Assembly: GCF_004216495.1 (NCBI RefSeq)
Contig: NZ_CP034841.1
Span: 558,001-622,000, forward strand
Origin: Mycoplasmopsis phocirhinis
Lineage (GTDB): Bacteria; Bacillota_I; Bacilli_A; Mycoplasmatales; Metamycoplasmataceae
Direction: 5' to 3'
Length of the DNA: 64,000 nt
This document shows, piece after piece, positions 1 to 15,324 of the stretch (positions are counted from its first letter, which is position 1; each line of letters begins with the position of its first letter). Under the pieces are notes generated by a model that was not told the DNA's origin, did not search any database, and saw only the letters and a program-made list of their open reading frames with translations. Made by a program: the position numbers and the translations under genes.

Positions 1-2
1 TG

Positions 3-152
3 GCTTTTAGAAAAATTTTAAGTACTGTAGCCAATAATGTTGATACTGCTTCAACCGCTGAAATTGATTGAACTACAGAAGGTTGAGATCAATTTGGTGA
101 AACTTCTTTAATAAGAAAAAGCCAGCAAAAAACTATCAAATGTCACATTTAG
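3..152 (+). CDS. C-terminal end of an unidentified protein (5' end outside window)
   Basis: An open frame enters from the left edge and reads 49 residues to a TAG stop, using TGA twice as tryptophan (in EIDWTTEGWDQFGET). The fragment has no membrane segment and no motif I recognise. It is rich in Thr, Ser and acidic residues, which would suit an extracellular or surface protein tail, but that is inference. A strong hairpin follows 20 bases after the stop and probably terminates this transcript. The function cannot be judged without the upstream sequence. Confidence 0.55.
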
Positions 153-172
153 ATTTAAAAATTTTAATAATT

Positions 173-206
173 AATAAACACAAAATTTATTAATTTTGTG
201 TTTATT
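173..206. terminator. Bidirectional Rho-independent terminator
   Basis: A 15-bp perfect stem (AATAAACACAAAATT and its complement) with a 4-base TATT loop lies between the incoming plus-strand gene and the convergent uvrC stop. T-rich sequence flanks it on both strands, so it can serve both genes. Confidence 0.8.
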
Positions 207-1925
207 TTATTCATCTTTAAGATATTCCTTATCATAAATTTTTTGAGCAATATGTTTAGGAACAACTTTTTGCAATTCGTCTAAATTTGCGTTATAAATA
301 TTATTATAGGTTTTAAAAAAACTTAATAATTTATCTTCATAAACTGAACCAATTCCTTTAATTCTTTGTAATTTGCCCTCAAGCGATGAAATTTTTTTGC
401 GTTTTCAAAAAATTGATTTAGCGAAACGATCGACTTCATCCTGTATGTATGTTAAGAAATTTTTTAATGACTGTGGTTTTATTGTTTTTGCGTTTTCTTC
501 GACATCTATTATATGACTTGTACGGTGATGTTCGTTTTTTACTAAACCTATAACTTTTATTGAAAGTTGATATTTGTTTAAAACTTGTTTTACTTCATGT
601 ATTTGGGCTAAACCACCATCCACAACAATTAAGTCAGGCATTAATTTTTTGTCTGAATTGAAGTATTTTTCTACACTTAAACGCATATATTCAACATCAG
701 CTTGACGGTGATTGATTTCAGGATGTTTAAATGAACGATAATATAGTTTATTTTTAAATCCACTACATATTGCTATCGCAACTCCAACCGGCAAATTATT
801 TGCTAAATTAGAATTATCAAAAACAATAATATTATTAGCGATTAAACCGCCGGTATATTTAGCTAAATCTTTTAAATTATTGTATGCTTTGTTTTGAGAA
901 CTAAGTAAATAATTAGCATTGTTTTTTACAAAATCCTGTAAATTTAATTCGGCAATTTCTAAAATTTTTTTATACATTCCCATTTTAGGGAATATAAATT
1001 TTAACTCGCTTTGATCTATAAATTCGTGCTTAAGTAAAATTTCGTTGGCTATTATATTATCAGGAATATGCTTGGTGGCATAGTAGCTTTGGAAAAAATT
1101 ATTAAGTGTTTCGTCTGTATCGATGTAAACATCAATAACAACATTATCCTTGCCGATTAAATTTCCATGTCTATAAAAAAGTAAAGTTATAAAAATTCGT
1201 TCTTTTTCAACTTGACAAGTAAAAACATCAATGTTTTTAAAATTTTTTAACTCAACAATTTGATCTTCACTTATTTTATTTAAATATTGTAAGGAATTTT
1301 TGATATCTAGTGCGATTTCGAATTGTAGTTTTGAACTAGCATGAAACATTTTTTGTTCAAGTTGTGCTATATAGTTTTGTTTAAAAGTTATTATCCGTTT
1401 TAAAAAATCAAATTTTTGTCTTCAAAAATCATAATTATTTTCTTTAATTTTTAAACCGTTTTCATAAAAAGCCTCACGTTCAAGCAATTTAAGAATAATA
1501 CTGGCTCCATAACCTTGAGGAAAAGGACCAAAATAAAATAATTGAGTATTTTCTTTTTTTGTTATTTTTCGGACTATTGAAATTTCCAAACCCTTTGGTT
1601 TAAGTTCTATTTTAATATATGGATATCATTTATCATCCAATAATAAAATGTTATATTCAGGATTGTATTTATCAATTAATTGTTTTTCCAATAAAAGCGC
1701 TTCTTTATCATTACGGGCTATAAATATTTCAAAATCATTAATTTTTTGAACTAACGCAGTTGTTTTGTATGAATTAATAGCACCCTCGAAATATTGTTGC
1801 ATTCTACGATTTAAATTTTTTGCCTTGCCTACGTAAATAATTTTATTATTGATATCTTTTCATAAATAGACTCCTGGTTGTTTTGGAACCAATTGAAGTT
1901 TATTTTTTAATAAATGTTGTTGCAT
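207..1925 (-). CDS. uvrC: Excinuclease ABC subunit C (UvrC)
   Basis: This 572-residue protein makes both incisions in nucleotide excision repair, acting with UvrB on a lesion found by UvrA-UvrB. The N-terminus carries the GIY-YIG nuclease (PGVYLW then IIYVGKAKNLNRR, residues about 16-45). The C-terminal half has the RNase H-like endonuclease (PVGVAIAICSGFKNK, then DLIVVDGGLAQIHE) and the end holds a helix-hairpin-helix segment (LQRIKGIGSVYED). It starts at an ATG sharing one base (TAATG) with the upstream thioredoxin-like gene, so translation is probably coupled. Several Trp codons are TGA. Its partners uvrB and uvrA lie together about 37 kb away at 38878-43692 on the other strand. Confidence 0.96.
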
Positions 1926-2263
1926 TAAATGTTTTCCTCAATAAAATCGGTTATTATTTCGTGTGGATAAAATTTACTACCACGTTTTTTTATTTGATTG
2001 TTAACTATGATCAAAAAAGTTGGTATGTCAAAAATTTTATATATATTGTTAATATCTTTATAAATTTTTGCTTCATCAATATCAATATTCATAAATTTGA
2101 CATCTGTTTGTGAAGTGAATTTTTGTTCAATATACTCATAAGTACTACTCATAATTATTGAATCTTTATCGTTTTGCCTGCTAAAAATTACAAAAAAAAT
2201 TTTTTCAGCGTTTTGTTTATTAGCAATAATTTTTTGTGCTTCTTCTCACGAATATGTTTTCAT
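1925..2263 (-). CDS. Thioredoxin-fold protein lacking the CXXC active site
   Basis: The 112-residue protein has the length and layout of thioredoxin. A hydrophobic strand (KIFFVIF, near residue 21) is followed by a helix, then a strand with VKFMNIDIDE and the cis-proline segment IFDIPTFLIIVNNQ near residue 80. Where thioredoxin has WCGPC this protein reads SRQNDKDS, and it contains no cysteine at all, so it cannot be a disulfide reductase. A scaffold or binding role is inference. It sits in a three-gene operon with TAATG overlaps on both sides: the membrane protein upstream and uvrC downstream. It may therefore be an ordinary trxA homologue that has lost catalysis rather than a repair factor. 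Confidence 0.75.
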
Positions 2264-4125
2264 TAATTTTTACTTTCTTCCATAAAAGGACTTATTCAAT
2301 CTCCGTTATCTTCTTCTATTGTTTGAGTGTCATTTAAATTATTTTTTGATTTGCTTTTTTCAGTATCAAAAACTGTGGTCATAAAAGTAAAACTGTCAGA
2401 ATTTGAATTTTTGTTTTGCGTTTTTGTTTGATTTTGCATCTTAAGTTCAGTAGTCATTATTTCATCAAAACCTAATGAAATATTGTTATTATTTTTTTTG
2501 CTTATAAACGGTTTTATTTCAGGTGCATTTTTGTCAAAATTATCAATTTTATCACTTGAATTGTGTTCAGTTTTTTGTTCTAAATCGCTTAAATCAAAAC
2601 CTAATTGAGTAATATCATCTGTTGAATGATGATTTTGAATGTTATTGTTCATTTCTAATTGAATAGTTTGTGAATTACCTTGTTTTTTCAAGTTAATATT
2701 GATATTTTTTAATTCATCTTGGTACAATTCCTGTGTTTGAACTCTTCTTAATTCAATAGTTTGGTCAATAACATTGTTTGGGTTATTTTTTAGTTTTATT
2801 TCATTATTAATTTCATTGTCGTAATTAATTTCAATTAATTGCGTGTTATGTATTTGTATTATTTCACTTTTGGTTTTTATTTCACTTGTGAGATTAATTG
2901 TATCTATTAATTGACTTTGGTTATTTAAAGCTACATCATTATTTTTTGTTAGATTTTGGCCATTATTGAATTCGGCAGGTTCAATGTTTTTGTTTTGATA
3001 ATACGAATTAAATTCGATATTATTTTTTGCATTATCAATTGTTGAATTTGAGGTTTTGTTTTCTTGTATATTTATAGAATTCAATTCTATTTGATTCAAT
3101 TTCTCTTTATCAATTGAACTAATAAATTCATTGTTATTTTCATTAGTTGATTTTGTTTTCAAAAAGTATTCACTTGTTAGTGGATTATTTGATAGTGTTT
3201 CGCGATTTTGCTTTTTGTTTATTTGTTTGATAATTTTTGTCATCGAGTTTGTTTCGGTATTTATTTCTAATACTTTAGCTGAAAGATTGATGAAGTCAAA
3301 ATAACGACTCACTTCATTGGTGAAATAATAAACAGTATTGATTTTTTTATTTTTTAAGTAAACAATTACCTGTTCTAATGATTTATTGCCTGCGAAATTT
3401 TTAAAATATTCTCTTGGTTTAAGTGTTAATAAATAAATTCAAGAAAGGCAATGAATGGCTAAAATTAATGTAAAAACTAATCACGGGCTTATTACTATAA
3501 CATGTAATATGTTAAATATTGAATCTATGAATATTCCAATATTACCGTTAGTGTTTGGGTAATTCAATATTGACTGGGTATTTCCTTGAGTAAATGACTT
3601 ATATCAGCCTTCTACGAAAATAGTTTTTAAATCGCTAAATGAATAATAATTTATATTTGAAATGTTTCGTTGTGAAAGTAAATATCAATGATAACTTAAA
3701 ATAAAAACAGTTAAATTAAGTCAAATAAACATTTTGATTCGACGACGAATGATCCAATAATCTACGCGCCGGTATGGTTTTACTCATATAAAATAATATC
3801 GATTAAAAAGCGATTCTAACCAGTTTAAAATTAGTGATATAAAAATACCTAAAACAATAAAAATTGTTAAATCGCCGAATGCTAAACCTATAGAATATAG
3901 ATATATTTTTTTAAAAATAGTTGCTGTTTTGCCAATTCCAAATATATTAGAACTATATTGAACTAAAACAATAAAAGTTGTAAAAAACAAAAAAATCGTT
4001 AATTTTAAAAATTCAGGAAAAGCATTTGATTTTCTATCTCGAATTATTTGATTTTTACTCTTTTTTTCAATTTTTTTTATAAAACTAGGACGTGGATTTT
4101 TAGTTATCGAGGAGTAGTTATTCAT
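2263..4125 (-). CDS. Membrane protein with long Asn/Gln-rich cytoplasmic tail
   Basis: I do not recognise a named family. The 620-residue protein starts with a basic, hydrophilic 35 residues, then about four membrane helices within residues 39-220 (for example FLKLTIFLFFTTFIVLV and PWLVFTLILAIHCLSWIYLL). A short folded segment follows (residues about 225-265), then roughly 350 residues of low-complexity sequence rich in Asn, Gln, Thr and Glu. I chose the ATG at 4125 because a TATAAT box lies 7 bases upstream, so the mRNA would be leaderless; another in-frame ATG at 4179 is possible. The gene overlaps the thioredoxin-like gene by one base. The four-helix N-terminus recalls the FtsK membrane domain, but no ATPase follows, so that is only a resemblance. 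Confidence 0.75.
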
Positions 4126-4132
4126 AAAAATA

Positions 4133-4138
4133 ATTATA
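4133..4138 (-). promoter_or_regulatory. -10 box of the membrane protein-trx-uvrC operon
   Basis: Perfect TATAAT on the minus strand, 7 bases before the ATG at 4125. The spacing leaves no room for a ribosome-binding site, so a leaderless transcript is predicted. No convincing -35 element is seen. Confidence 0.6.
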
Positions 4139-4197
4139 CTTAAATTGTGTAATTGTTTATTCAATAAATTAGAGTTCAAATTTAATAAATTAATTTA

Positions 4198-4237
4198 TTC
4201 AAAAAATCAATAAAGTTAAATTTATTGATTTTTTGAA
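4198..4237 (-). terminator. Terminator of the exporter-nfo operon
   Basis: A 17-bp stem (TTCAAAAAATCAATAAA and its complement) with a 6-base loop overlaps the last codons of nfo. T-rich sequence on the minus strand fits a Rho-independent terminator just upstream of the next minus-strand promoter. Confidence 0.75.
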
Positions 4238-5064
4238 TTTAATAACTCCTGAATTTCTTTTTTATAAATAGGGCCTTGTTCGGTCCAAGGAGTTTCAAGA
4301 ATAATTGGTATATTATCTCAATCTTTATCATGCACAAATGTTGCTAAAGTTTTTAAACCTATATAACCTTCACCAATATTTGCGTGTCTATCTTTGTGTG
4401 AGTTGATATCGTTTTTAGAATCGTTTAAGTGTATCACCTTGACATATTTTTGTAAATCATATTTTTGTAATAAAATTTTAAACTCATCATAATTTTTTAC
4501 ATTATAACCTGCATCTCAAATATGACATGTATCTAGACATAATTGAATTCTATCACTATTGCATTTTTCTAAAATATATTTCATTTGCTCAAAATTTGTA
4601 AATATTTCGGTGCCTTTTCCCGCCATTGTTTCAAGACAAATTATTACATCTAAATCTTTTGTTTGTTCTAAAACAAATATTAAGTTTTGTATTAATGTTT
4701 CAATACTTAAATTAATGTCAAATTTTGTGTGTGCTCCAGGATGTAAAACAATATATTTTGCTCCAATATAAGCAACTCTTTTTATTTCTTCAATCAAAAA
4801 ATCGCTCGCAAATTTTCCTTTTTCAACCGAAGCCATATTGATTATGTAAGGTGCATGAACAATAATATCTTGATTTTTTATTTTATCAGCATACATCTCA
4901 TTATACTTTTCAACATTAAATTTTTCTTTTGCTACACGTTTTGTGCTCTGTGGTGGACCTACGTAGATCATCATTGTATTTGCGCCATAATCAATGCTGT
5001 CTTTGGCTGCACTTAGTAAATAGTCAGGAGCCTTAAATTGAACATGAGAACCTAGTTTTATCAT
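4222..5064 (-). CDS. nfo: Endonuclease IV (AP endonuclease, Nfo)
   Basis: The 280-residue TIM-barrel enzyme cleaves DNA 5' of abasic sites in base excision repair, using a trinuclear zinc centre. Recognisable family segments are KLGSHVQF at the start, NTMMIYVGPPQSTKR, IIVHAPYIINMAS, YIVLHPGAHT, ICLETMAGKG, QLCLDTCHIWDAGY, VIHLNDSKND, HKDRHANIGEG and PIILETPW. These hold the conserved His, Glu and Asp metal ligands, so the enzyme looks intact. Its length is normal. It lies 28 bases after the ABC permease stop with its own AAGGA site, probably co-transcribed, and its stop is inside the terminator hairpin. Confidence 0.96.
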
Positions 5065-5092
5065 TTTGAATTTCCTTATTGTTTTGTATTAA

Positions 5093-5971
5093 TTATCTAT
5101 TTTTGACGATATTGATTGTGCTTGATAGTGTTAAAAATAAAACTGCTCAACTTGCTGAATATATAAATGAGCCCCATCAAGTGTTGTTAAGGCCAAAAAT
5201 TATATTGTAATCTAACATTATGTTTTTAGCGTTAATGATTTCGCTTGGTAGTCCATTAATTGCAAAATGACGTATTAAATTACTTATTTGCGTTGAAGGC
5301 AGAATGCTTGAAAATTCTGCTAACACCCGTGGAAATGTGTGTAATGGTACAAAAGCACCTATTAAAAAACCACTAATTGAACTTAATGCTGCTGATAGGG
5401 CACTAAAGGCGGAATTATTAGCTAAAAAACTTAAAAAGAAAACAAATATTGCTGAATTTAAAACACTTCCAATCACAATAGTTGAGATTATAATAAGTGA
5501 ATTTTGTGCGTTTAAAGCACTATATTTTACTGAATTTACTTCGTAAATTAAAGTTTTATCAATTGCCATTCAGATAATGCATATTATAAAAATAGTTGTG
5601 GTAATAATTATATTTAAAAAAATGTTATATATTAAATATGATAAACGCACAAATGAATTTTTAACTGGAGCAATATAAAAATCGTTAAGTATCTTTTTTT
5701 GATTATCATTTACCATCACACTTGAAAGTGAAATTGCATTTGTAAAAGTTACTACTGAAAGCATTCCAGTCATTAAAGCAATATCAGCGAAGTGATTTTT
5801 AAATTTATTTGCTGTTTGAAGTGGCAATTGATTAATAAATATGTTGCGGGCAAAAATAATAAAACATAAAAGAACTATTATTGGGCTTAACAATGTAAAA
5901 AATATACGTTTGCGATCTTTACTAAAAATTTTTAAATTACGATATGTTAGTGTGAATAATTTAGACATCAT
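5093..5971 (-). CDS. ABC-2 type transporter permease
   Basis: This 292-residue membrane protein is the permease of a two-gene ABC exporter. It has about six hydrophobic segments: IFFTLLSPIIVLLCFIIFA near the start, a central block around IFLNIIITTTIFIICII, and GSFIYSASWAVLFLTL at the end. The length and the N-terminal YRNLKIFSKDRKR-type cytoplasmic lead fit the ABC-2 family. It overlaps the ATPase gene by 11 bases. Two tandem ATGs (5971 and 5968) are possible starts, and the second gives better spacing from AGAGG. The substrate is unknown: such pairs export drugs, peptides or lipids, and nothing in the sequence decides. Confidence 0.85.
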
Positions 5972-6911
5972 TACCTCTTGAAAGTTTAGTCACATTTAAA
6001 AATACTTCATCCATTGAACCTTTAACAAACTCGTAATCGTTAATATCTTGAATGTTGTTTTTAACAAAATCGTGACCTTGCTTAAAAGTATCGAATTTAA
6101 TGATAAGGGTTGAATTTTGTTTTTGTAAATTTAATTGGCTAGCAATAATTTTATTGTGTAAGGTAGTTGAAATCGAGTGTAACATAACTGTAGAAGAAGA
6201 AAATGATTTTTTTAATTGGGCTGGTGTTCCTTCAACTAATTTCAGACCTTTATCAATAATAATTACTCGTGAGCAATCATCAGCTTCTTCCATATAATGT
6301 GTTGTGAGTAATATAGTGAGATTTCGTTGTTTTTGAATTTTTTTCAATATATCTCACACAAGTTTGCGCGAGTTTGGGTCTAAACCTGTTGTGGGTTCAT
6401 CAAGAAATAAAATTGAAGGTTGATGAATCAATGCCCGTGCAATATCCACTCGTCGACGCTGACCTCCACTTAATTTGCCATATGCTTTTTTGGCAAAATC
6501 ATTTAGTTTAAATTCATTGATTATTTGGTTGACAATATCATTGGTATTTTGAAGTTTTAAGTTATTTTTGTATAAATTAGCCCTTATTTTTAAATTTTCA
6601 TAAACTGTTAAACTTGGGTCTAAAATCGATTCTTGAAAAACAATACCTATATCATTACGAATTTTGTTAATATTTTTATTAATAGAATTTGAATTGATAT
6701 ATACATTTCCACCGTCTCGTTGTAATAAACCGAGAATAATATTTAATGTCGTAGTTTTTCCAGCACCATTTAAACCTAAAAAACCAAACAATTCACCTCT
6801 TTTCACATTAAACGAAACTTCATTTAAGGCGATGAAATTCTTAAATTTTTTGAATAATTTTTCAATCACAATAATATTTTCGTGCGGTAAACCTGAGTTG
6901 TTTTTGTTCAT
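5961..6911 (-). CDS. ABC exporter ATP-binding protein
   Basis: A 316-residue ATPase with Walker A GLNGAGKTTT (near residue 45), Q-loop IGIVFQESIL, signature KLSGGQRRRVDIARAL, Walker B SILFLDEPTTGLDP and switch His in LLTTHYMEEADDCSRV. This pattern is typical of the DrrA/NatA-like exporters that pair with ABC-2 permeases, and the permease gene follows with an 11-base overlap. The C-terminal 90 residues form the usual accessory domain. A GGAG site precedes the ATG. Upstream is the divergent rpoB leader. Substrate unknown. Confidence 0.92.
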
Positions 6912-7177
6912 AAAACTCCATATTTTCGTTTGCTTTTATTGAAATATTTTATACCAGATATTTTAAATAAATATCAAAAAAGAAGTTTAAATATTGAATT
7001 AAAATCACGTTTTGAATGATTTAAAAAATTATTTTTTTCGTGGTTTTTGTTTAAAATATATAAAAAATAAATTTGATTTTTTATATCTAATTAATATTAA
7101 TTTTTGATAGAATATTATTATATTTGCTATTCGCTCAAAGCGAATTAATTTTTATAGCATAATAACAAGGAGAATTC
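6912..7177. promoter_or_regulatory. Divergent promoter region between ABC exporter and rpoB
   Basis: 266 non-coding bases, over 80% A+T. On the minus strand a GGTATAAAAT sequence near 6950 can serve as the -10 of the exporter. For rpoB, TTGATA at 7104-7109 resembles a -35, but I see no clear matching -10. An AAGGAG site lies 8-9 bases before the rpoB ATG. No RNA structure was recognised. Confidence 0.4.
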
Positions 7178-10100
7178 ATGGCAGAAGAACAATTCAAAAA
7201 ATATGAAAACAAATATTCATATAAAATTAGTGAATTTGGTGCTGGTACCAAACGTAGAGATTATTCAGTTACCAAATTTATTTATGAAGTTCAAGATTTT
7301 TTAAGAACATCAAAAGAATCATTTGAATGATTTAAGAAAAATGGTATTGAACAAGCTATTAGAGAACATTATCCAATCTCATCTTCGAATAAAGGTGTTA
7401 CACTAGAATATATCAATAACAGTGCTTATTTAGAAATTCCTTCTAAAGAATACGATGAAGTGACTAAAGCGAAAGTTAAAGGAACTAATTATTCAGCTAA
7501 ATTATTTGGTAAATTTAAAGTCACAACAACAACTGATGGATTGGTAAAAGAAGACACAGTGTTTTTAGGTGAAATCCCGTTAATGACTTCTGGTGGTAGT
7601 TTTATCATTAACGGTAGTGAAAAAGTTATTGTTAGTCAATTAATTCGTTCGCCAGGAGCGTACTTTGGTCGTGGTGTTCGTAATAAACAGTCAGATGATT
7701 TGTTCAATAAAGTTGAAATTTTGCCTAGAGTTGGTTCATGAGTTGAAATCTCACACAAGGTAACATCAAAAAATCCTGATAGTGTAAAAATTAAAATTGA
7801 CAAAAATAAAAACGTAAATATTATCACTTTTTTAGGAGCACTAGGTTTAACCAAAGATGATATTTACGATTTGTTTGGTCATTCAGATGTTTTAGACGAA
7901 TCACTAAAAAGAGAAAAGAAAATGTCTGAAGACTTAACACGTGAAGAAATTATAAAAAATTGTCAAGAAGAATTGTTTAGAACTATTCGTAAAGGTGATC
8001 GTGTTTCTGATGAATCAATTTCAAACTTAATACCTAACTTACTATTTCATAAAAAACATTACAATTTAAGCGAAACTGGTCGTTATATGCTTAACATTAA
8101 GTTAAATCTTGTTGATCGTATTTCGGGCACAATTTTGGCTCAACCTTTAACAATTCAAGATAAAGCAGGTAATATAATTAATCTTGAAGTAGGAACAAAT
8201 ATCACGCATAAATTAGCTGTTTTAATTCAGTGAAATTTTAATAATGCTAAATTACCAACTGAAAAATTAAAATCAATTAAGCCTGAAATTGTTTATGCTA
8301 AATTACTAAATGATCCAAGTAATTCATCACTAAAAAGAAGAGATAAAATTATTTCGATAAAAATTTATCCAAATAAAAAATGGATGGAAAAAGGTAAAGA
8401 ACCAGTTAAAGTTATTGGTGGTGATCCAAAAGCAATTGAAACTCATCTTGTAGTTTCTGATTTAGTTGCTACAATTAATTATTATTTTAACTTACTAAAT
8501 GGTATTGGTCAAGACGATGATCCAGATGCTTTAACAAATAAACGCATAGTTTCTGTTGGAGAATTAGTCCAAAATAATTTAAAAGTTGGTTTAGCCAAAC
8601 TTGAAAAAACTACACGTGAAAGAATGGGTGCTAAAGAACCAGATAAAGTTAGTCCAAAAAATGTTACTAATAACAAACTAATTTCTAACCAAATGAAAAC
8701 ATTTTTTAACTCTTCTAAATTATCGCAATTTATGGATCAAATTAATCCATTAGCTGAAATTTCTAATGAAAGACGTATAACATCGCTAGGACCAGGTGGT
8801 CTTAACCGTGATACAGCGCAATTTGAAGTTCGTGACGTTCATGCAACACATTATGGAAGAATTTGTCCTATTGAAACACCAGAAGGTCCAAACATTGGTT
8901 TGATACTTAATTTTGCCACATACGCTAAAGTTAACAAATATGGTTTTTTAGAAACTCCATATTACCGTGTTGAAAATGGTGTAGTTGACTATACTGAACC
9001 AGTTTATTTAACCGCTGCTGACGAAATGGGTTATAAAATTGCACAATCAACAGTAAATGTTGACCAAGACAATAAAATTATTGACTCGCAATTAACTATT
9101 CGTCATAATTACACTTATCAAATTGGTACTGCAGAAGATATTGATTTTATCGAAGTTGCTCCTAACCAAATGGTTTCTGTAGCTGCTGGGTGCATTCCGT
9201 TTTTGGAAAATGATGATGCTAACCGTGCTTTGATGGGGGCGAACATGCAACGTCAAGCTGTACCATTATTAGAAGCTGAATCACCTTTTGTGGCAACTGG
9301 AATTGAAGCTGAAATTGCTAAATATTCTTCAGCAAATTTTGTTGCTCGCAATGAAGGTGTTGTTGAATTTGTAGATGGTAAAAAAATTAAAATTAGAAAC
9401 CACAAAAACACTGTAGATACTTATAATTTAAAGAACTTTCAACGTTCTAACCAAGATACAGTAATTCATCAAAAACCTTTGGTTGTTGAAGGTCAAGAAG
9501 TAAAAAAAGGTGATTTGTTGGTTGATGGTGCTTCATTTAACAATGGAGAATTAGCTTTAGGTAAAAATGTTGTTGTGGCCTTTAGTACTTATAAAGGTTA
9601 TAACTATGAAGATGCCATCATTCTTAACGAAAGATTAGTTAAAGATGATGTTTTCACTTCTATTCATATTGAAGAACAAACAATTCAATTCCGTACTTCT
9701 AAAGCCGGAGATGACGAATTAACGCCAGATATTCCAAACGTTTCGAAATTTTCAACTAGACATTTAGATGAATTCGGGATTGTAAGAATAGGTAGCGATG
9801 TTACACCTGGTGATGTTTTAGTTGGTAGAGTAAGTCCTAAAGGTGATGAAAACCCTTCACAAGAGGAAAAACTAATGCTGGCAGTTTTACAACAAAGACA
9901 ACAACCTGTGAAAGATACTTCGCTAAAAGTTAAAAATGGACATGGTGGAACTGTTATTGGTGTTGAAATTTTATCAAGAGCAAATAAAGACCAACTTGAG
10001 GATGGTATTGATAAAATAGTTAAAGTTTCAATTGCGGTTAAACGTAAAATCAAAGTTGGTGATAAAATGAGTGGTCGCCACGGAAACAAAGGAGTTGTTT

Positions 10101-10787
10101 CAATTGTTTTACCTGAAGAAGATATGCCATATTTAGAAGATGGAACACCTGTAGATGTAATGTTAAATCCTCAAGGGGTGCCATCGCGGATGAATATTGG
10201 CCAAGTTCTTGAAATTCATTTAGGAATGGCAGCTAGAAGTTTAAACACAAAATTTGTAACAAGAGTATTTGATGGTATTAAAAAAGAAGCTATTTACGAT
10301 GTTATAGCTGAAGCTGGTTTACCTACTACTGGAAAACAATATTTAATTGACCCAATAACAGGGGAAAAATTTGATAACCCAGTTTCGGTGGGAGTAATGT
10401 ACATGCTTAAATTAAATCATATGGTTGATGATAAAATGCATGCTCGTTCAGTTGGTCCATACTCATTAATTACTCAACAACCACTGGGTGGTAAGTCTCA
10501 AAATGGTGGTCAAAGATTTGGAGAAATGGAAACATGAGCTATTGAATCGTATGGCGCAACAAATATTTTGCAAGAAATCTTGACATATAAATCTGATGAT
10601 ATTAATGGACGTAATCAACTTTATGCTGCGTTGGCATCAGGTCGAGAATTACCAAAACCAGGTGTTCCCGAATCATTTAATGTTTTACAATATGAACTTA
10701 GAGGTTTAGGAATGAAACTAAATATTGATCATGTCGAAGTTGATGAAGAAGATTCAATTCAACATTTTGACATATTAGGAGGTTTAA

Positions 10788-10795
<8 letters not shown>
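7178..10795 (+). CDS. rpoB: DNA-directed RNA polymerase subunit beta (RpoB)
   Basis: The 1205-residue beta subunit of RNA polymerase. Diagnostic segments include [27 protein letters not shown], the rifampicin region [58 protein letters not shown] and, at the C-terminus, [19 protein letters not shown]. In the rifampicin region the position matching E. coli His526 is Asn (codon 8765-8767) and Ser531 is Thr, which predicts intrinsic rifampicin resistance as known for mollicutes. AAGGAG precedes the ATG. The stop lies 8 bases inside rpoC, so the pair is translationally linked. No rplL or rplJ gene is seen upstream; instead a divergent exporter precedes it. Confidence 0.98.
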
Positions 10796-15197
<4,402 letters not shown>

Positions 15198-15204
15198 CAA
15201 TATT

Positions 15205-15232
15205 AAAATTCATATTCATTATGAATTTTTTT
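15205..15232 (+). terminator. Terminator of rpoBC
   Basis: Stem AAAATTCAT/ATGAATTTT with a 7-base loop, followed by a run of T, 7 bases after the rpoC stop. Confidence 0.75.
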
Positions 15233-15310
15233 ATTAAATTTTAGTTTAATTAAATTTAATAAATCTAACTTAAATATTAATATATAACTCCATTAAAAAC
15301 ATAAATGTTG

Positions 15311-15316
15311 TAAAAT
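15311..15316 (+). promoter_or_regulatory. Putative -10 box of secA
   Basis: TAAAAT lies 8 bases before the secA ATG in an otherwise A-rich leader with no purine-rich ribosome site. This fits a leaderless start. No -35 is evident. Confidence 0.4.
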
Positions 15317-15324
15317 AAAAAAAT

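Noticed and set aside
5304-5546. Plus-strand open frame opposite the ABC permease
   Set aside because: It is antisense to membrane helices, has no ribosome site and no protein-like pattern.
9685-10089. Long minus-strand open frame inside rpoB
   Set aside because: It lies antisense to conserved rpoB motifs, has no ribosome site and a composition typical of a reverse shadow.
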